From: JADZEM01 sp046328125
GTDB taxonomy: Bacteria; Chloroflexota; UBA6077; JACCZL01
Length of the DNA stretch: 64,000 nt
Direction: 5' to 3'
Assembly: GCA_046328125.1 (NCBI GenBank)
Contig: JAXLXF010000005.1
Coordinates: forward strand, 124,001 to 188,000
Shown here: positions 8,445 to 15,241 of the stretch, in pieces
Numbering within the stretch: the first letter of the stretch is position 1
Layout: every line of letters begins with the position of its first letter
Translations under genes and position numbers: made by a program
The notes under the pieces: generated by a model
Told to the model about the DNA's origin: nothing
Databases searched by the model: none
Seen by the model: the letters and a program-made list of their open reading frames with translations, nothing else

Positions 8445-10160
8445 ATGGTCATGACCCGTGCCGCCGACTCGCCGACCGCCCGCGCCGCGCCGCTACCCGT
8501 GTCGGCGGCGGCTCCGTGGTGGCGACGAATTGCGCCCGTCGGTGTGCTGCTCGCGTTCGCGTTGGGCCTGCGGCTGGTGCTTTGGAACCGGGCCGTCGGC
8601 TTCGAGCAGGGTGATCCGCTTGAATACGTGAACATCGCGTACAAGCTGGCGTTCGGCGTTGGCATCGAGTGGTGGGATTTGCGGCCGCTGCTGCTGTCGC
8701 TCATCTACGTGCCCGTCCTCTACGTCGCGCAGCTCTGGCCGGACCCGAGCGGTGAAGCGATGGTCCGCGCGCTGCGGCTGGTCAGCGTGCTGTTCGGCGT
8801 GGGAGTGGTCGGCGTGACCTACCTGCTCGGCCGGGACCTGGCCGGCGATCCTGACCGCCGCCGCACCGGTGAGCTGGTCGGGCTCGGCGCCGGACTGCTG
8901 GTGGCCGTCAACCCGGTCGTCAACCGGATGTCGGTCAGCACCTACGCGGAAGTGCCGTCCACGTTCTTCGTCGTATTCGCGCTCTGGCTCCTGGTACGAG
9001 CGCTCTCGGCCCGCCCCGAGCGCGTCCTCTTGCTTGCGCTTGCGGGCGGCCTCGCCATCGGCGCCGGCTGCATGGTCCGCTACCAGGCGATCTTCTTCCT
9101 GCCGGCCGTCGGGCTCTGGGTGCTGGTCGTGGCGCTCGTGAGAGGGAGACCCCACCCCCCAGCCCCCTCCCCATTGCGATGGAGAGGGGAAGACGAGGGC
9201 GCGATGAATCGCGCCCCTACCGAACCATTCCTGGTAGGGGCGCGATTCATCGCGCCCGTCGGATGGTGGGGCCTTCTCCTCGGTTTCGGCGGCGGCCTCC
9301 TGCTCGCCATCCTCGCCCAGGCCGTCATCGAGCTGCTGGCGTACGGCCGGCCGTTCCACAGCCTGCTCGCCTCGTTCGAGTACAACGTCACCAGCGGCCT
9401 CGCTCCCGTCGAGTTCGGCCAGGAGCCGTTCGGCTGGTTCCTGACGGAGATTCCGTCCTGGCTCGGCCTGGTGACAGCGGCGCTGGTGGTCTGTGGTCTG
9501 CCGTCGCTCGTGCGGGGTCCGTCAGTGGCCGGCTGGCGGCTGATTGGTCTGGCTGGCCTCGCGATGTTCGTGGCGCTGTCGGCGCTGCCACACAAAGAGA
9601 GCCGCTTCATGGCCCAGGTGCTGCCGCTCCTCGCCGTGTTCGCCGCTCAGGGCGCTGCGACGCTCTCCCGTGCCGTCGTGTTCCCTCTCTTCCGCTTGCG
9701 GGAGAGGGGGCTGGGGGGTGAGGGCCGTCCCCGGGGGCTGAGGGGTCAGGGCGTCCTCGCCGCTCTCCTCGTGCTCGCCGCCGCTACCCCGATGCTCGCA
9801 GCGTCCTGGGCGCTCGATCTCCAATCCAACGTCGGCTACGTCCTCGGCGTGAAGCGCGCCGCCGAGCTCCGGCCCGGCTCCACGCTCGGCACGATCCCCT
9901 GGCTCGTCGCCAGACCGTACGCCGGCACTCGCCTGACCCTCACCAGGATGGACCGCAACGTCTGGAGCCGCCGCGACGAGGTCGCTCAGACCGTCGAACA
10001 GAGCGACTTCCTGCTCTTCCCCGAGTACTGGCTCCTGGAGGACCGCGAAGTCGACAAGCTGGTGGACGCACGTTTCAAGTCGATCGAGTCGTACGAAGAC
10101 GGCGTGGTGCTGTATCAGAGTCGCCGCCTGGAAGACCCGAACCGCCGCCGCTCGCGATAG
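8445..10160 (+). CDS. multi-pass membrane glycosyltransferase-like protein (GT39/PMT type) with repeat insertions
   Basis: This 571-residue integral membrane protein has about ten hydrophobic segments. The front end (ALGLRLVLWNRAVGFEQGDPLEYVNIA) places an acidic pair after TM1, as in lipid-linked-sugar transferases of the PMT/ArnT superfamily. PHKESRFMAQVLPLLAVFAA is typical of that group. Such enzymes move sugars from polyprenyl phosphate to acceptors outside the cell. Residues 234-272 and 415-434 do not look like family sequence. They are encoded by dispersed repeats (families A and B) and are polar, Pro- and Arg-rich inserts in loops between helices. They keep the frame open. The neighbouring polysaccharide deacetylase suggests cell-surface carbohydrate work. 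ATG 8451 is an alternative start. Confidence 0.75.
   Translation: MVMTRAADSPTARAAPLPVSAAAPWWRRIAPVGVLLAFALGLRLVLWNRAVGFEQGDPLEYVNIAYKLAFGVGIEWWDLRPLLLSLIYVPVLYVAQLWPDPSGEAMVRALRLVSVLFGVGVVGVTYLLGRDLAGDPDRRRTGELVGLGAGLLVAVNPVVNRMSVSTYAEVPSTFFVVFALWLLVRALSARPERVLLLALAGGLAIGAGCMVRYQAIFFLPAVGLWVLVVALVRGRPHPPAPSPLRWRGEDEGAMNRAPTEPFLVGARFIAPVGWWGLLLGFGGGLLLAILAQAVIELLAYGRPFHSLLASFEYNVTSGLAPVEFGQEPFGWFLTEIPSWLGLVTAALVVCGLPSLVRGPSVAGWRLIGLAGLAMFVALSALPHKESRFMAQVLPLLAVFAAQGAATLSRAVVFPLFRLRERGLGGEGRPRGLRGQGVLAALLVLAAATPMLAASWALDLQSNVGYVLGVKRAAELRPGSTLGTIPWLVARPYAGTRLTLTRMDRNVWSRRDEVAQTVEQSDFLLFPEYWLLEDREVDKLVDARFKSIESYEDGVVLYQSRRLEDPNRRRSR
9148..9198. repeat. family B C/G-rich repeat, copy 1 (inside coding sequence)
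   Basis: A C-rich block (CCCCACCCCCCAGCCCCCTC) leads into a short hairpin CTCCCCATTGCGATGGAGAGG. It is read in frame in the glycosyltransferase as RPHPPAPSPLRWRGEDEG. The same design occurs near 9686, 12544, 16526 and 43285. Confidence 0.7.
9197..9257. repeat. family A palindromic element, copy 1 (in frame in a gene)
   Basis: This 61-bp element has perfect 25-bp inverted arms starting GGGCGCGATGAATCGCGCCC, and each arm is itself nearly palindromic. It lies inside the glycosyltransferase gene and encodes GAMNRAPTEPFLVGARFIAP without a stop. Other copies are at 14938, 28467 and 32168; the last also lies in a gene and in the same frame. Confidence 0.9.
9686..9746. repeat. family B repeat, copy 2 (inside coding sequence)
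   Basis: CTCTCTTCCGCTTGCGGGAGAG forms a hairpin followed by a G-rich run (GGGGGCTGGGGGGTGAGGG). It is translated as PLFRLRERGLGGEGRPRGLR between two transmembrane segments of the glycosyltransferase. Its orientation is opposite to copy 1. Confidence 0.75.
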
Positions 10161-10176
10161 GCTTAGAGCTCACTTT

Positions 10177-11430
10177 GTGCCCCGCCCCTGCCACGACGTA
10201 CAGTTGACCGCCGTGCAGCCCAGATCCACTCTTCGCCAGCTCGTCTTCGGCTCCTGGCTCGTCGCCGGGCTGGTTCTGGTGCTCGTCGTGGCGGCCGCGC
10301 TGGCCAGCGCCGGCCTGTTCATGGAGCTGACCGGCGCCCGAACGACGGTCGTGGCCGGAGAGCGTCCCGCCCTCGTCTCGGCCCAGACGGCCTCCACTAC
10401 GGGCCTGACGTCGTCGGCATCGGGCCTCACGTCATCGGCGTCGGCGCACACGACTGCTGAGGGCGCAGAGCGTTCCTCCGCCGACGAGGCCGAGAATCCG
10501 GAGATCGACCCGACCGCCGATCCGACCGAGCCGCCAGAGTCGCTTCCCGCTCGGGCCGGGCCGTCTCCAGCGGCCGAGGGAGTCGCTCGTGCCGACGCTA
10601 CGCCGTCGCCTTCGGCGACCGACGAACCGGTCCCAGCCGCGGCCCCGTCGCCCTCGCCGGAAGCGGTAGCCGAGGCCGCGCCATCGCCCGCGCCGTTCGC
10701 GCGTCAGATGCCAGAGTTCGGCCCGAGCGGCGCTCCGCGTGCCGCTGCCGATCTTCCGATCGTCATGTACCACCACGTCGGGCCGCTGCCGCCGAACCCC
10801 GACCAGATCCGCCGCGATCTCACCGTCCCGCCCGAGGTTTTCGAGCGCACGCTCGACCAGTTGTCGGAGAAGGGGGTGGCGACGGTCACGATGGCCGAGC
10901 TGTTCGCTCACTTCGCCGGCGGGCCAGAGCTCCCGAAGCGCACTGCCATCCTGACCTTCGACGACGGCTACGACGACGTCTACGACTATGCGTTCCAGGC
11001 GCTCCGCCAGCGCGGTATGGTCGGGACGTTCTTCATCACGACAGACTTCGTGGAGCGGCCCGGCTACCTGAGTTGGGCGCAGATCCAGGAGATGGCGGAC
11101 GCCGGCATGGAGATCGCCGCGCACAGCCTCAACCACCCGGATTTTCGCCGCCTCGGCCCCGCCGAGCTGAATCGCCAGCTCGCGCAGCCAAAAGCCATCC
11201 TCGAAGACCACATCGGACGGCCGGTCCGGTTCGTTGCCTATCCGTCCGGCATGTACAGCCCGGCCGTGATGGTGGCGACGAAGGCCGCCGGCTATGAGGC
11301 CGCGGTCACGGTCATCCACGGCACGCACCACGTCCCTGGGATGGCGTTCGAGCTTCGGCGAGTGCGCGCCCATGGCGCAGACTCCGTCGCCGAGATCGTG
11401 GCCCGGATGACGCCACCATCCTGGCGCTAA
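10177..11430 (+). CDS. membrane-anchored polysaccharide deacetylase (NodB domain)
   Basis: This carbohydrate esterase family 4 enzyme should remove N-acetyl groups from peptidoglycan or surface polysaccharide outside the cell. From GTG 10177 it has 417 residues; GTG 10213 is an equally good start. A single hydrophobic segment (about residues 24-46) anchors it. A Ser/Thr/Pro/Glu-rich linker of about 130 residues follows and contains a 21-base tandem duplication (LTSSASG). The catalytic domain shows TFDDGYDD near residue 260 (catalytic Asp and metal Asp) and HSLNH near 311 (metal His pair). It follows the membrane glycosyltransferase by 16 bases and is probably co-transcribed with it. Confidence 0.88.
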   Translation: MPRPCHDVQLTAVQPRSTLRQLVFGSWLVAGLVLVLVVAAALASAGLFMELTGARTTVVAGERPALVSAQTASTTGLTSSASGLTSSASAHTTAEGAERSSADEAENPEIDPTADPTEPPESLPARAGPSPAAEGVARADATPSPSATDEPVPAAAPSPSPEAVAEAAPSPAPFARQMPEFGPSGAPRAAADLPIVMYHHVGPLPPNPDQIRRDLTVPPEVFERTLDQLSEKGVATVTMAELFAHFAGGPELPKRTAILTFDDGYDDVYDYAFQALRQRGMVGTFFITTDFVERPGYLSWAQIQEMADAGMEIAAHSLNHPDFRRLGPAELNRQLAQPKAILEDHIGRPVRFVAYPSGMYSPAVMVATKAAGYEAAVTVIHGTHHVPGMAFELRRVRAHGADSVAEIVARMTPPSWR

Positions 11431-11437
11431 TGACCGA

Positions 11438-11462
11438 GGAGCCAGGAGCCAGGAGTCAGGAG
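11438..11462. repeat. GGAGCCA/GGAGTCA heptamer tandem repeat
   Basis: Three copies of the heptamer GGAG(C/T)CA plus a partial fourth lie between the deacetylase stop and the converging E1-like gene. The same heptamer family appears, reverse-complemented, in the first codons of hoxY (46803-46838). Confidence 0.75.
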
Positions 11463-11481
11463 ATCGTCTCCGCCGCGAGGC

Positions 11482-12519
11482 TCAGGCGCCGACGAAGCGC
11501 GCGTACAGGCTCCGGGCCACGCCGAGCTCTGACGTGCCTTTCACGATCGCCCGGCCGTCGCGGAAGATCGTCAGCTCATGCGGCGGCACCACCAGCCGGA
11601 CGAGGTGCGGGCCGCGCCAGACCTCGCCGATGGGGGCGAGGCGGTCTGCCAGGGTGGGCAGGTCGAGCGCGACGGGGGCAGGCGGGCGGACCTGAACCGC
11701 GTCCCGACCGCACAACGTGGCCGCCTGTTTCCAGGCCGGGCGGTCCAGGTAGTCGAACTGGCCTGACTGGCAGGTCGGGCAGTCCGGGACCGGCGTCTCG
11801 ATGGGGGTGCGCTGGTAGCTGTCGTACCAGGGATCGATCCAGGTCAGGCCGCGGTTTAGCCGTTCGCGAGCGCCAACCAGCAGCTTGATCCCTTCCAGCG
11901 TCGCCAGGTTCGCGATGATGCCGGGGATCGGCCCGAGCACGCCGGCCGTGTCGCAGGTGTCGAGCGAGCCGGCCTCCGGCTGCTCCGGAAAGATGCAGCG
12001 TAGGCAGGCCGTCTCGCCCGGGACGATTGGCATCAGCGTGCCGTACGACGCGACCGCCGCTGCGTACACCCACGGCTTGCCGAGCTTCGCGCAGACGTCG
12101 TTCAACAGGTAGCGCGTTTCGAGGTTGTCGGTGCCGTCCAGCGCGAGATCGACGTCCGAGACCAGCCGCTCGGCGTTGGCCGGGTTGTAGTCCTCGACCA
12201 CCGCCTCGTACGCGACCTCGGAGTTGACCTGCCGCAGCGCTTCTACCGCCGCCGCGGCTTTCGGGGCGCCGTCCTGGGCGTCACGCTCGTCGAACAGCGT
12301 CTGCCGTTGCAAGTTGCTCGGCTCGACATAATCGCGGTCCACGATCCGCAAGAACCCCACGCCAGCCCGCGCCAGGACGCTCGCGATCACCGTCCCGAGC
12401 GCCCCGCACCCGACCACCAGCACCCGGCTCTCGCCGAGCCGGCGCTGCCCCTCCTCCCCAATCTCCGGGAAGATGCGTTGCCTCGCGTACCGATCCGCCG
12501 GCTGATGAGTGGTGGACAT
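11482..12519 (-). CDS. moeB: E1-like sulfur-carrier adenylyltransferase (MoeB/ThiF/HesA family)
   Basis: This 345-residue enzyme activates the C-terminal glycine of a ubiquitin-like sulfur carrier by adenylation, ready for thiocarboxylate formation. It shows the nucleotide-binding Rossmann motif VVGCGALGTVIASVLARAG (about residues 35-53), the ATP-contact RDYVEPSNLQRQ, two zinc-site pairs (CLRC and CPTC) and the likely catalytic Cys in DTCDTAGVLGP. There is no C-terminal rhodanese domain; the last 80 residues are of unassigned type. It is the last gene of a SAM-riboswitch operon, 67 bases after its likely substrate, the small carrier. A family B repeat fills that gap. Context favours sulfur transfer for methionine or cysteine over molybdopterin synthesis. 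Confidence 0.88.
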   Translation of the reverse strand: MSTTHQPADRYARQRIFPEIGEEGQRRLGESRVLVVGCGALGTVIASVLARAGVGFLRIVDRDYVEPSNLQRQTLFDERDAQDGAPKAAAAVEALRQVNSEVAYEAVVEDYNPANAERLVSDVDLALDGTDNLETRYLLNDVCAKLGKPWVYAAAVASYGTLMPIVPGETACLRCIFPEQPEAGSLDTCDTAGVLGPIPGIIANLATLEGIKLLVGARERLNRGLTWIDPWYDSYQRTPIETPVPDCPTCQSGQFDYLDRPAWKQAATLCGRDAVQVRPPAPVALDLPTLADRLAPIGEVWRGPHLVRLVVPPHELTIFRDGRAIVKGTSELGVARSLYARFVGA

Positions 12520-12543
12520 GGGTGTCGTGTCGTTTGCTGGCGT

Positions 12544-12582
12544 CCCCTCTCCCTCGCAAGGGAGAGGGGTGGGGGTGAGGGG
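12544..12582. repeat. family B repeat, copy 3
   Basis: CCCCTCTCCCTCGCAAGGGAGAGGGG forms a hairpin, followed by TGGGGGTGAGGGG. It lies between the sulfur-carrier stop codon and the E1-like gene, inside the presumed operon. As a strong hairpin it could reduce read-through into the last gene. Confidence 0.8.
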
Positions 12583-12586
12583 TTTT

Positions 12587-12865
12587 CTAGCAGCCGCCGG
12601 CCACGGCCGGGATGATCGAGACCTCGTCGCCGGCCTTCACGCCGGTCTGGAGTCCCTGGAGGAACCGTACGTCCTCGCCGTTCACGTACAGGTTCACGAA
12701 GCGGCGGATCGCCCCCTCCTCGTCGCGGAGCCGCTGGCGGATCGCCGGGAAGCGGGACTCCAGCTCGTTCAGCACCTGATCCACGCTGTCGGCGCCCACC
12801 GACACTTCCGACTCGCCGGCCGTAATCGCCCGCAGCGGGGCGGGGATGCGAACTCGCACGCTCAT
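12587..12865 (-). CDS. MoaD/ThiS-like sulfur carrier protein, ends Gly-Gly-Cys
   Basis: This 92-residue ubiquitin-fold carrier has typical MoaD/CysO features: the N-terminal strand MSVRVRIPAPLRAITAGES, FVNLYVNGEDVRFLQGL, and the C-terminal VSIIPAVAGG. The closest by-eye match is the mycobacterial CysO type, which carries sulfide as a thiocarboxylate. One Cys follows the Gly-Gly pair, so activation would require removal of that residue, as known for the Wolinella HcyS carrier and its metalloprotease. No such JAMM protease gene is in the window. The start ATG 12865 lies 29 bases after the NIL gene. Context (E1 enzyme, NIL protein, PLP enzyme, SAM riboswitch) supports a role in sulfur amino-acid synthesis. 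Confidence 0.85.
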   Translation of the reverse strand: MSVRVRIPAPLRAITAGESEVSVGADSVDQVLNELESRFPAIRQRLRDEEGAIRRFVNLYVNGEDVRFLQGLQTGVKAGDEVSIIPAVAGGC

Positions 12866-12894
12866 GCTCTCGTCACTCCTCTGGATGCGGCGCC

Positions 12895-13137
12895 TCAGGA
12901 CGAGGCGCCTTCCGCTTCACTCGCTTCGACGCGCACGCCCTGGTTCTTCGCCCAGTCCAGCGCGCGCTCGATCTCGTCGTCTGCTCCGCTGATCTCCAGG
13001 ATCACCCAGCCACGGTCGCCGCTCACGTTTGCGCGGCGGATGTTCGTGACCACCTGAAACTCCTTGCCCATCGAGTAGACCAGCGGGGTGTTCATCAAGT
13101 CTGGGGGAAAGGTGAGCTTCATCCGCTGTCGTGCCAT
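12895..13137 (-). CDS. NIL domain protein
   Basis: This 80-residue stand-alone NIL domain (KLTFPPDLMNTPLVYSMGKEFQ..., then ANVSGDRGWVILEISG) is the small ligand-sensing fold found at the C-terminus of methionine ABC transporter ATPases (MetN) and beside sulfur-metabolism genes. A GGAG lies upstream of ATG 13137. It sits between the PLP enzyme (82-base gap) and the sulfur carrier (29-base gap). It probably binds methionine or a related compound, or assists sulfur delivery; the sequence alone cannot tell. Confidence 0.85.
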   Translation of the reverse strand: MARQRMKLTFPPDLMNTPLVYSMGKEFQVVTNIRRANVSGDRGWVILEISGADDEIERALDWAKNQGVRVEASEAEGASS

Positions 13138-13219
13138 CGCGGGGACTCCTTACTCGTCGTTGAGGGCGCCAATGCGGCGCCAGTTCGAGCGTACCGTGAG
13201 GACACCGCACGGCGAGCGG

Positions 13220-14476
13220 TCAGGCGACCGACGCCGCCAGCGACGCCAGCGACAGCGCCTCCTCCACCGACGCCATCGACGCCCGTACGTAGACCGGATC
13301 GTTCAGCTCCCCGACCAGCGCCTCCTGCGTCTTCAGGCCGTTGCCCGTCACGTAGACGACGACCAGCTCGTCCGGGTCGATCTGGCCGGCCTGCACCATC
13401 TTCTGCGTCACCGCCACCGTCACGCCGCCAGCCGTCTCCGCGAAGATGCCCTCGGTGCGGGCGAGCAGCTTCATCCCCTCGACGATCTCCTCGTCGGTGA
13501 CGGAGGTCGCCTGCCCGCCGGACTGCTTCATGATTTTGAGCGAGTAGTAGCCGTCGGCCGGGTTGCCGATGGCGAGCGACTTGGCGATGGTGCTCGGCTT
13601 GACGGGGACGACCTCCAGCGTGTTGGCGTCCCAGGCCGCCACCACCGGCGAACAGCCGAGCGCCTGCGCTCCGACCATCTTCGGGAGAGTGGACGCGCCA
13701 TCCACCAGGCCAAGCTTGGTGAGCTCCTGATACCCCTTCCAGACCTTCGTGAACAGCGAGCCGCTGGCGATCGGCACGATGGCCCGGTCCGGCAAGCGCC
13801 AGCCCAGCTGCTCGGCCACCTCGTAGGCGAGCGTCTTGCTCCCCTCCGAGTAGTAGGGCCGCATGTTGATGTTCACGAACGCCCAGTGGTACCGGTCCGC
13901 GATCTCGCTACAGACCCGGTTCACGTCGTCGTAGTTGCCGTCCACCGCCACCAGGGTTGGGGAGTAGGCGAGCGCGCCGGAGATCTTGCTCGGCTCCAGG
14001 TCGGCCGGTATGAACACCACGCCCCGCATGCCGGCCTTCGCGGCGTGGGCGGCCACCGAGCCGGCCAGGTTGCCGGTCGAGGCGCACGCGAGCGTGTCGA
14101 AGCCCAGCTCCAGCGCCTTCGAGGACGCAATCGAGACCGGGCGGTCCTTGAAGGAGAAGGTCGGGTTGACGGTGTCGTTCTTGACGTAGACGTTGCGCAG
14201 GCCGAGTGCCTTGCCGAGGTTGTCGGCCCTGACCAGCGGCGTGTAACCCGCCTGAGAATCCACGTAACGGTCGCCCTCGATGGGCAGGAGCGCCTTGTAC
14301 CGCCACAGCGAGGCCGGCCCCTGCGCGATCGACGCCTTCGAGACGCGGTTCCCGATCGCGTCGTAGTCGTACGCCACTTCGAGCGGCCCGAAGCACATCT
14401 CGCAGACGTGGATCGCCTGCGCGGGGTACAGCTCACCGCACTCGCGACACTGGAGACCTTTGACAGTACTTCCCAA
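13220..14476 (-). CDS. threonine synthase-like PLP enzyme, SAM-riboswitch controlled
   Basis: This 418-residue fold-type II PLP enzyme resembles threonine synthase (O-phosphohomoserine to threonine). The N-terminus has a zinc-ribbon-like CRECG...CEMCFG (residues 9-33). The PLP lysine is in PTFSFKDRP near residue 105, and the phosphate-binding loop includes ACASTGNLAGSVAAHAAKAG. Translation appears to start at TTG 14476 behind AGGTGG. The gene heads an operon with a NIL protein, a sulfur carrier and an E1-like enzyme. A SAM-I riboswitch about 150 bases upstream implies control by methionine status, which is odd for threonine synthesis. A possible alternative job is sulfhydrylation of O-phosphohomoserine to homocysteine with carrier-bound sulfur. 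That is inference only; ordinary threonine synthase is the default call. Confidence 0.85.
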   Translation of the reverse strand: MGSTVKGLQCRECGELYPAQAIHVCEMCFGPLEVAYDYDAIGNRVSKASIAQGPASLWRYKALLPIEGDRYVDSQAGYTPLVRADNLGKALGLRNVYVKNDTVNPTFSFKDRPVSIASSKALELGFDTLACASTGNLAGSVAAHAAKAGMRGVVFIPADLEPSKISGALAYSPTLVAVDGNYDDVNRVCSEIADRYHWAFVNINMRPYYSEGSKTLAYEVAEQLGWRLPDRAIVPIASGSLFTKVWKGYQELTKLGLVDGASTLPKMVGAQALGCSPVVAAWDANTLEVVPVKPSTIAKSLAIGNPADGYYSLKIMKQSGGQATSVTDEEIVEGMKLLARTEGIFAETAGGVTVAVTQKMVQAGQIDPDELVVVYVTGNGLKTQEALVGELNDPVYVRASMASVEEALSLASLAASVA

Positions 14477-14510
14477 AGCAGACCACCTCTCTCGGCCCCT
14501 GAGAACACAG

Positions 14511-14555
14511 AAGCCGCCACACTCGTCGTCCAGGTGGTGGACAGTGCGACGGCTT
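14511..14555 (-). terminator. expression-platform hairpin of the SAM riboswitch
   Basis: Read on the minus strand, AAGCCGTCGCACT pairs with AGTGTGGCGGCTT (13 bp, two wobble pairs) around a smaller 5-bp hairpin. CTGTGTTCTC follows. It lies 72 bases after the riboswitch aptamer and 35 bases before the TTG start, where an intrinsic terminator should be. The U-tract is poor, so strength is uncertain. Confidence 0.5.
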
Positions 14556-14627
14556 GGTTACTTGCTGTTTCACGCCGAGCCCCGTACTGGCGTAAGGGGA
14601 TCGTGGCGGCAGGCTGCTGCTGAATCT

Positions 14628-14790
14628 CCCCTTATCTTCCAGATTGCTCTGGCGGAATTGGCACCTTCCCTCTCGACGAGCTTGCCGCTCTCCCAGCTGG
14701 TCCGCGCCGATGTTGGCGCTCGCCTGCTCTCGCGAAAGGGTGGTTGCCGGGCTTCACAGGGCCGTCTCCCTCCACCTCTCTTGATAAGGG
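14628..14790 (-). promoter_or_regulatory. SAM-I (S-box) riboswitch
   Basis: Read leftward from 14790, the sequence has every hallmark of the SAM-I aptamer. CTTATCAAGAGAGGTGGAGG starts P1 and the kink-turn. GGCCCTGTGAAGCCCGGCAA is the P2/J region. AAGGTGCCAATTCC is the P3/P4 SAM-binding part, and GATAAGGG closes P1. A GC-rich extension of P3 lengthens it to about 163 nt. SAM binding normally triggers termination, so the downstream PLP/NIL/sulfur-carrier/E1 genes should be on when SAM is scarce. Confidence 0.95.
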
Positions 14791-14937
14791 CCGTATGCAG
14801 TTGTCGGAAGGGTACGCGGGGTTCTCCTTCTGAGAATCGGCGTATTGCGGGAAAATGTAACAGTGGGCGATGCCCTCCGTCAAGCTCGCGACCGTGGACG
14901 GGTGTGCGTCAGAGTTTTGTGCTGAGCCAGACACCTG

Positions 14938-15001
14938 GGGCGCGATGAATCGCACCCGTACAAGGCATCGTCCCCTGGTACGGGCGCGATTTATCGCGCC
15001 C
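14938..15001. repeat. family A palindromic element, copy 2
   Basis: Intergenic copy with arms GGGCGCGATGAATCGCACCC and GGGCGCGATTTATCGCGCCC flanking GTAC...GTAC. A few bases differ from perfect symmetry. It lies upstream of the SAM-riboswitch operon and next to a family C element. Confidence 0.85.
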
Positions 15002-15023
15002 ACCAAGATTTGACGCACACCCT

Positions 15024-15133
15024 CCGTGGACTGAAGTCCACGTCTACCGTTGGCGCGTGGCTACGCCACGCCGGAAGCGGGGCGTCCGTCGCGTAGCGAC
15101 GATCCAATTGTAGACGTGGGTTTCAACCCACGG
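15024..15133. repeat. family C four-hairpin element, copy 1
   Basis: This 110-bp element begins CCGTGGACTGAAGTCCACG and ends GTGGGTTTCAACCCACGG. The ends pair with each other (CCGTGG/CCACGG, then GTCTAC/GTAGAC), and each end is also a hairpin. Two inner hairpins (GCGTGGCTACGCCACGC and GTCGCGTAGCGAC) complete a cruciform. Other copies are at 17629, 19082 and 40746. It lies about 110 bases upstream of glyA. Confidence 0.9.
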
Positions 15134-15241
15134 TCCCGCTCCGTCAAGCATCAGCCACACGTCACAGTCGAGGTTCAAGCGGCTTCCACTCGTCAGGACG
15201 GGGGTATACTGCCGTCAGGAGTCGCAGGAGGCCCGATCGAC

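Noticed and set aside
11482..12865. Molybdopterin synthesis role for the MoeB/MoaD pair
   Set aside because: No other moa/mog gene is near, and the SAM riboswitch, NIL protein and PLP enzyme point to sulfur amino acids; not excluded, only less likely.
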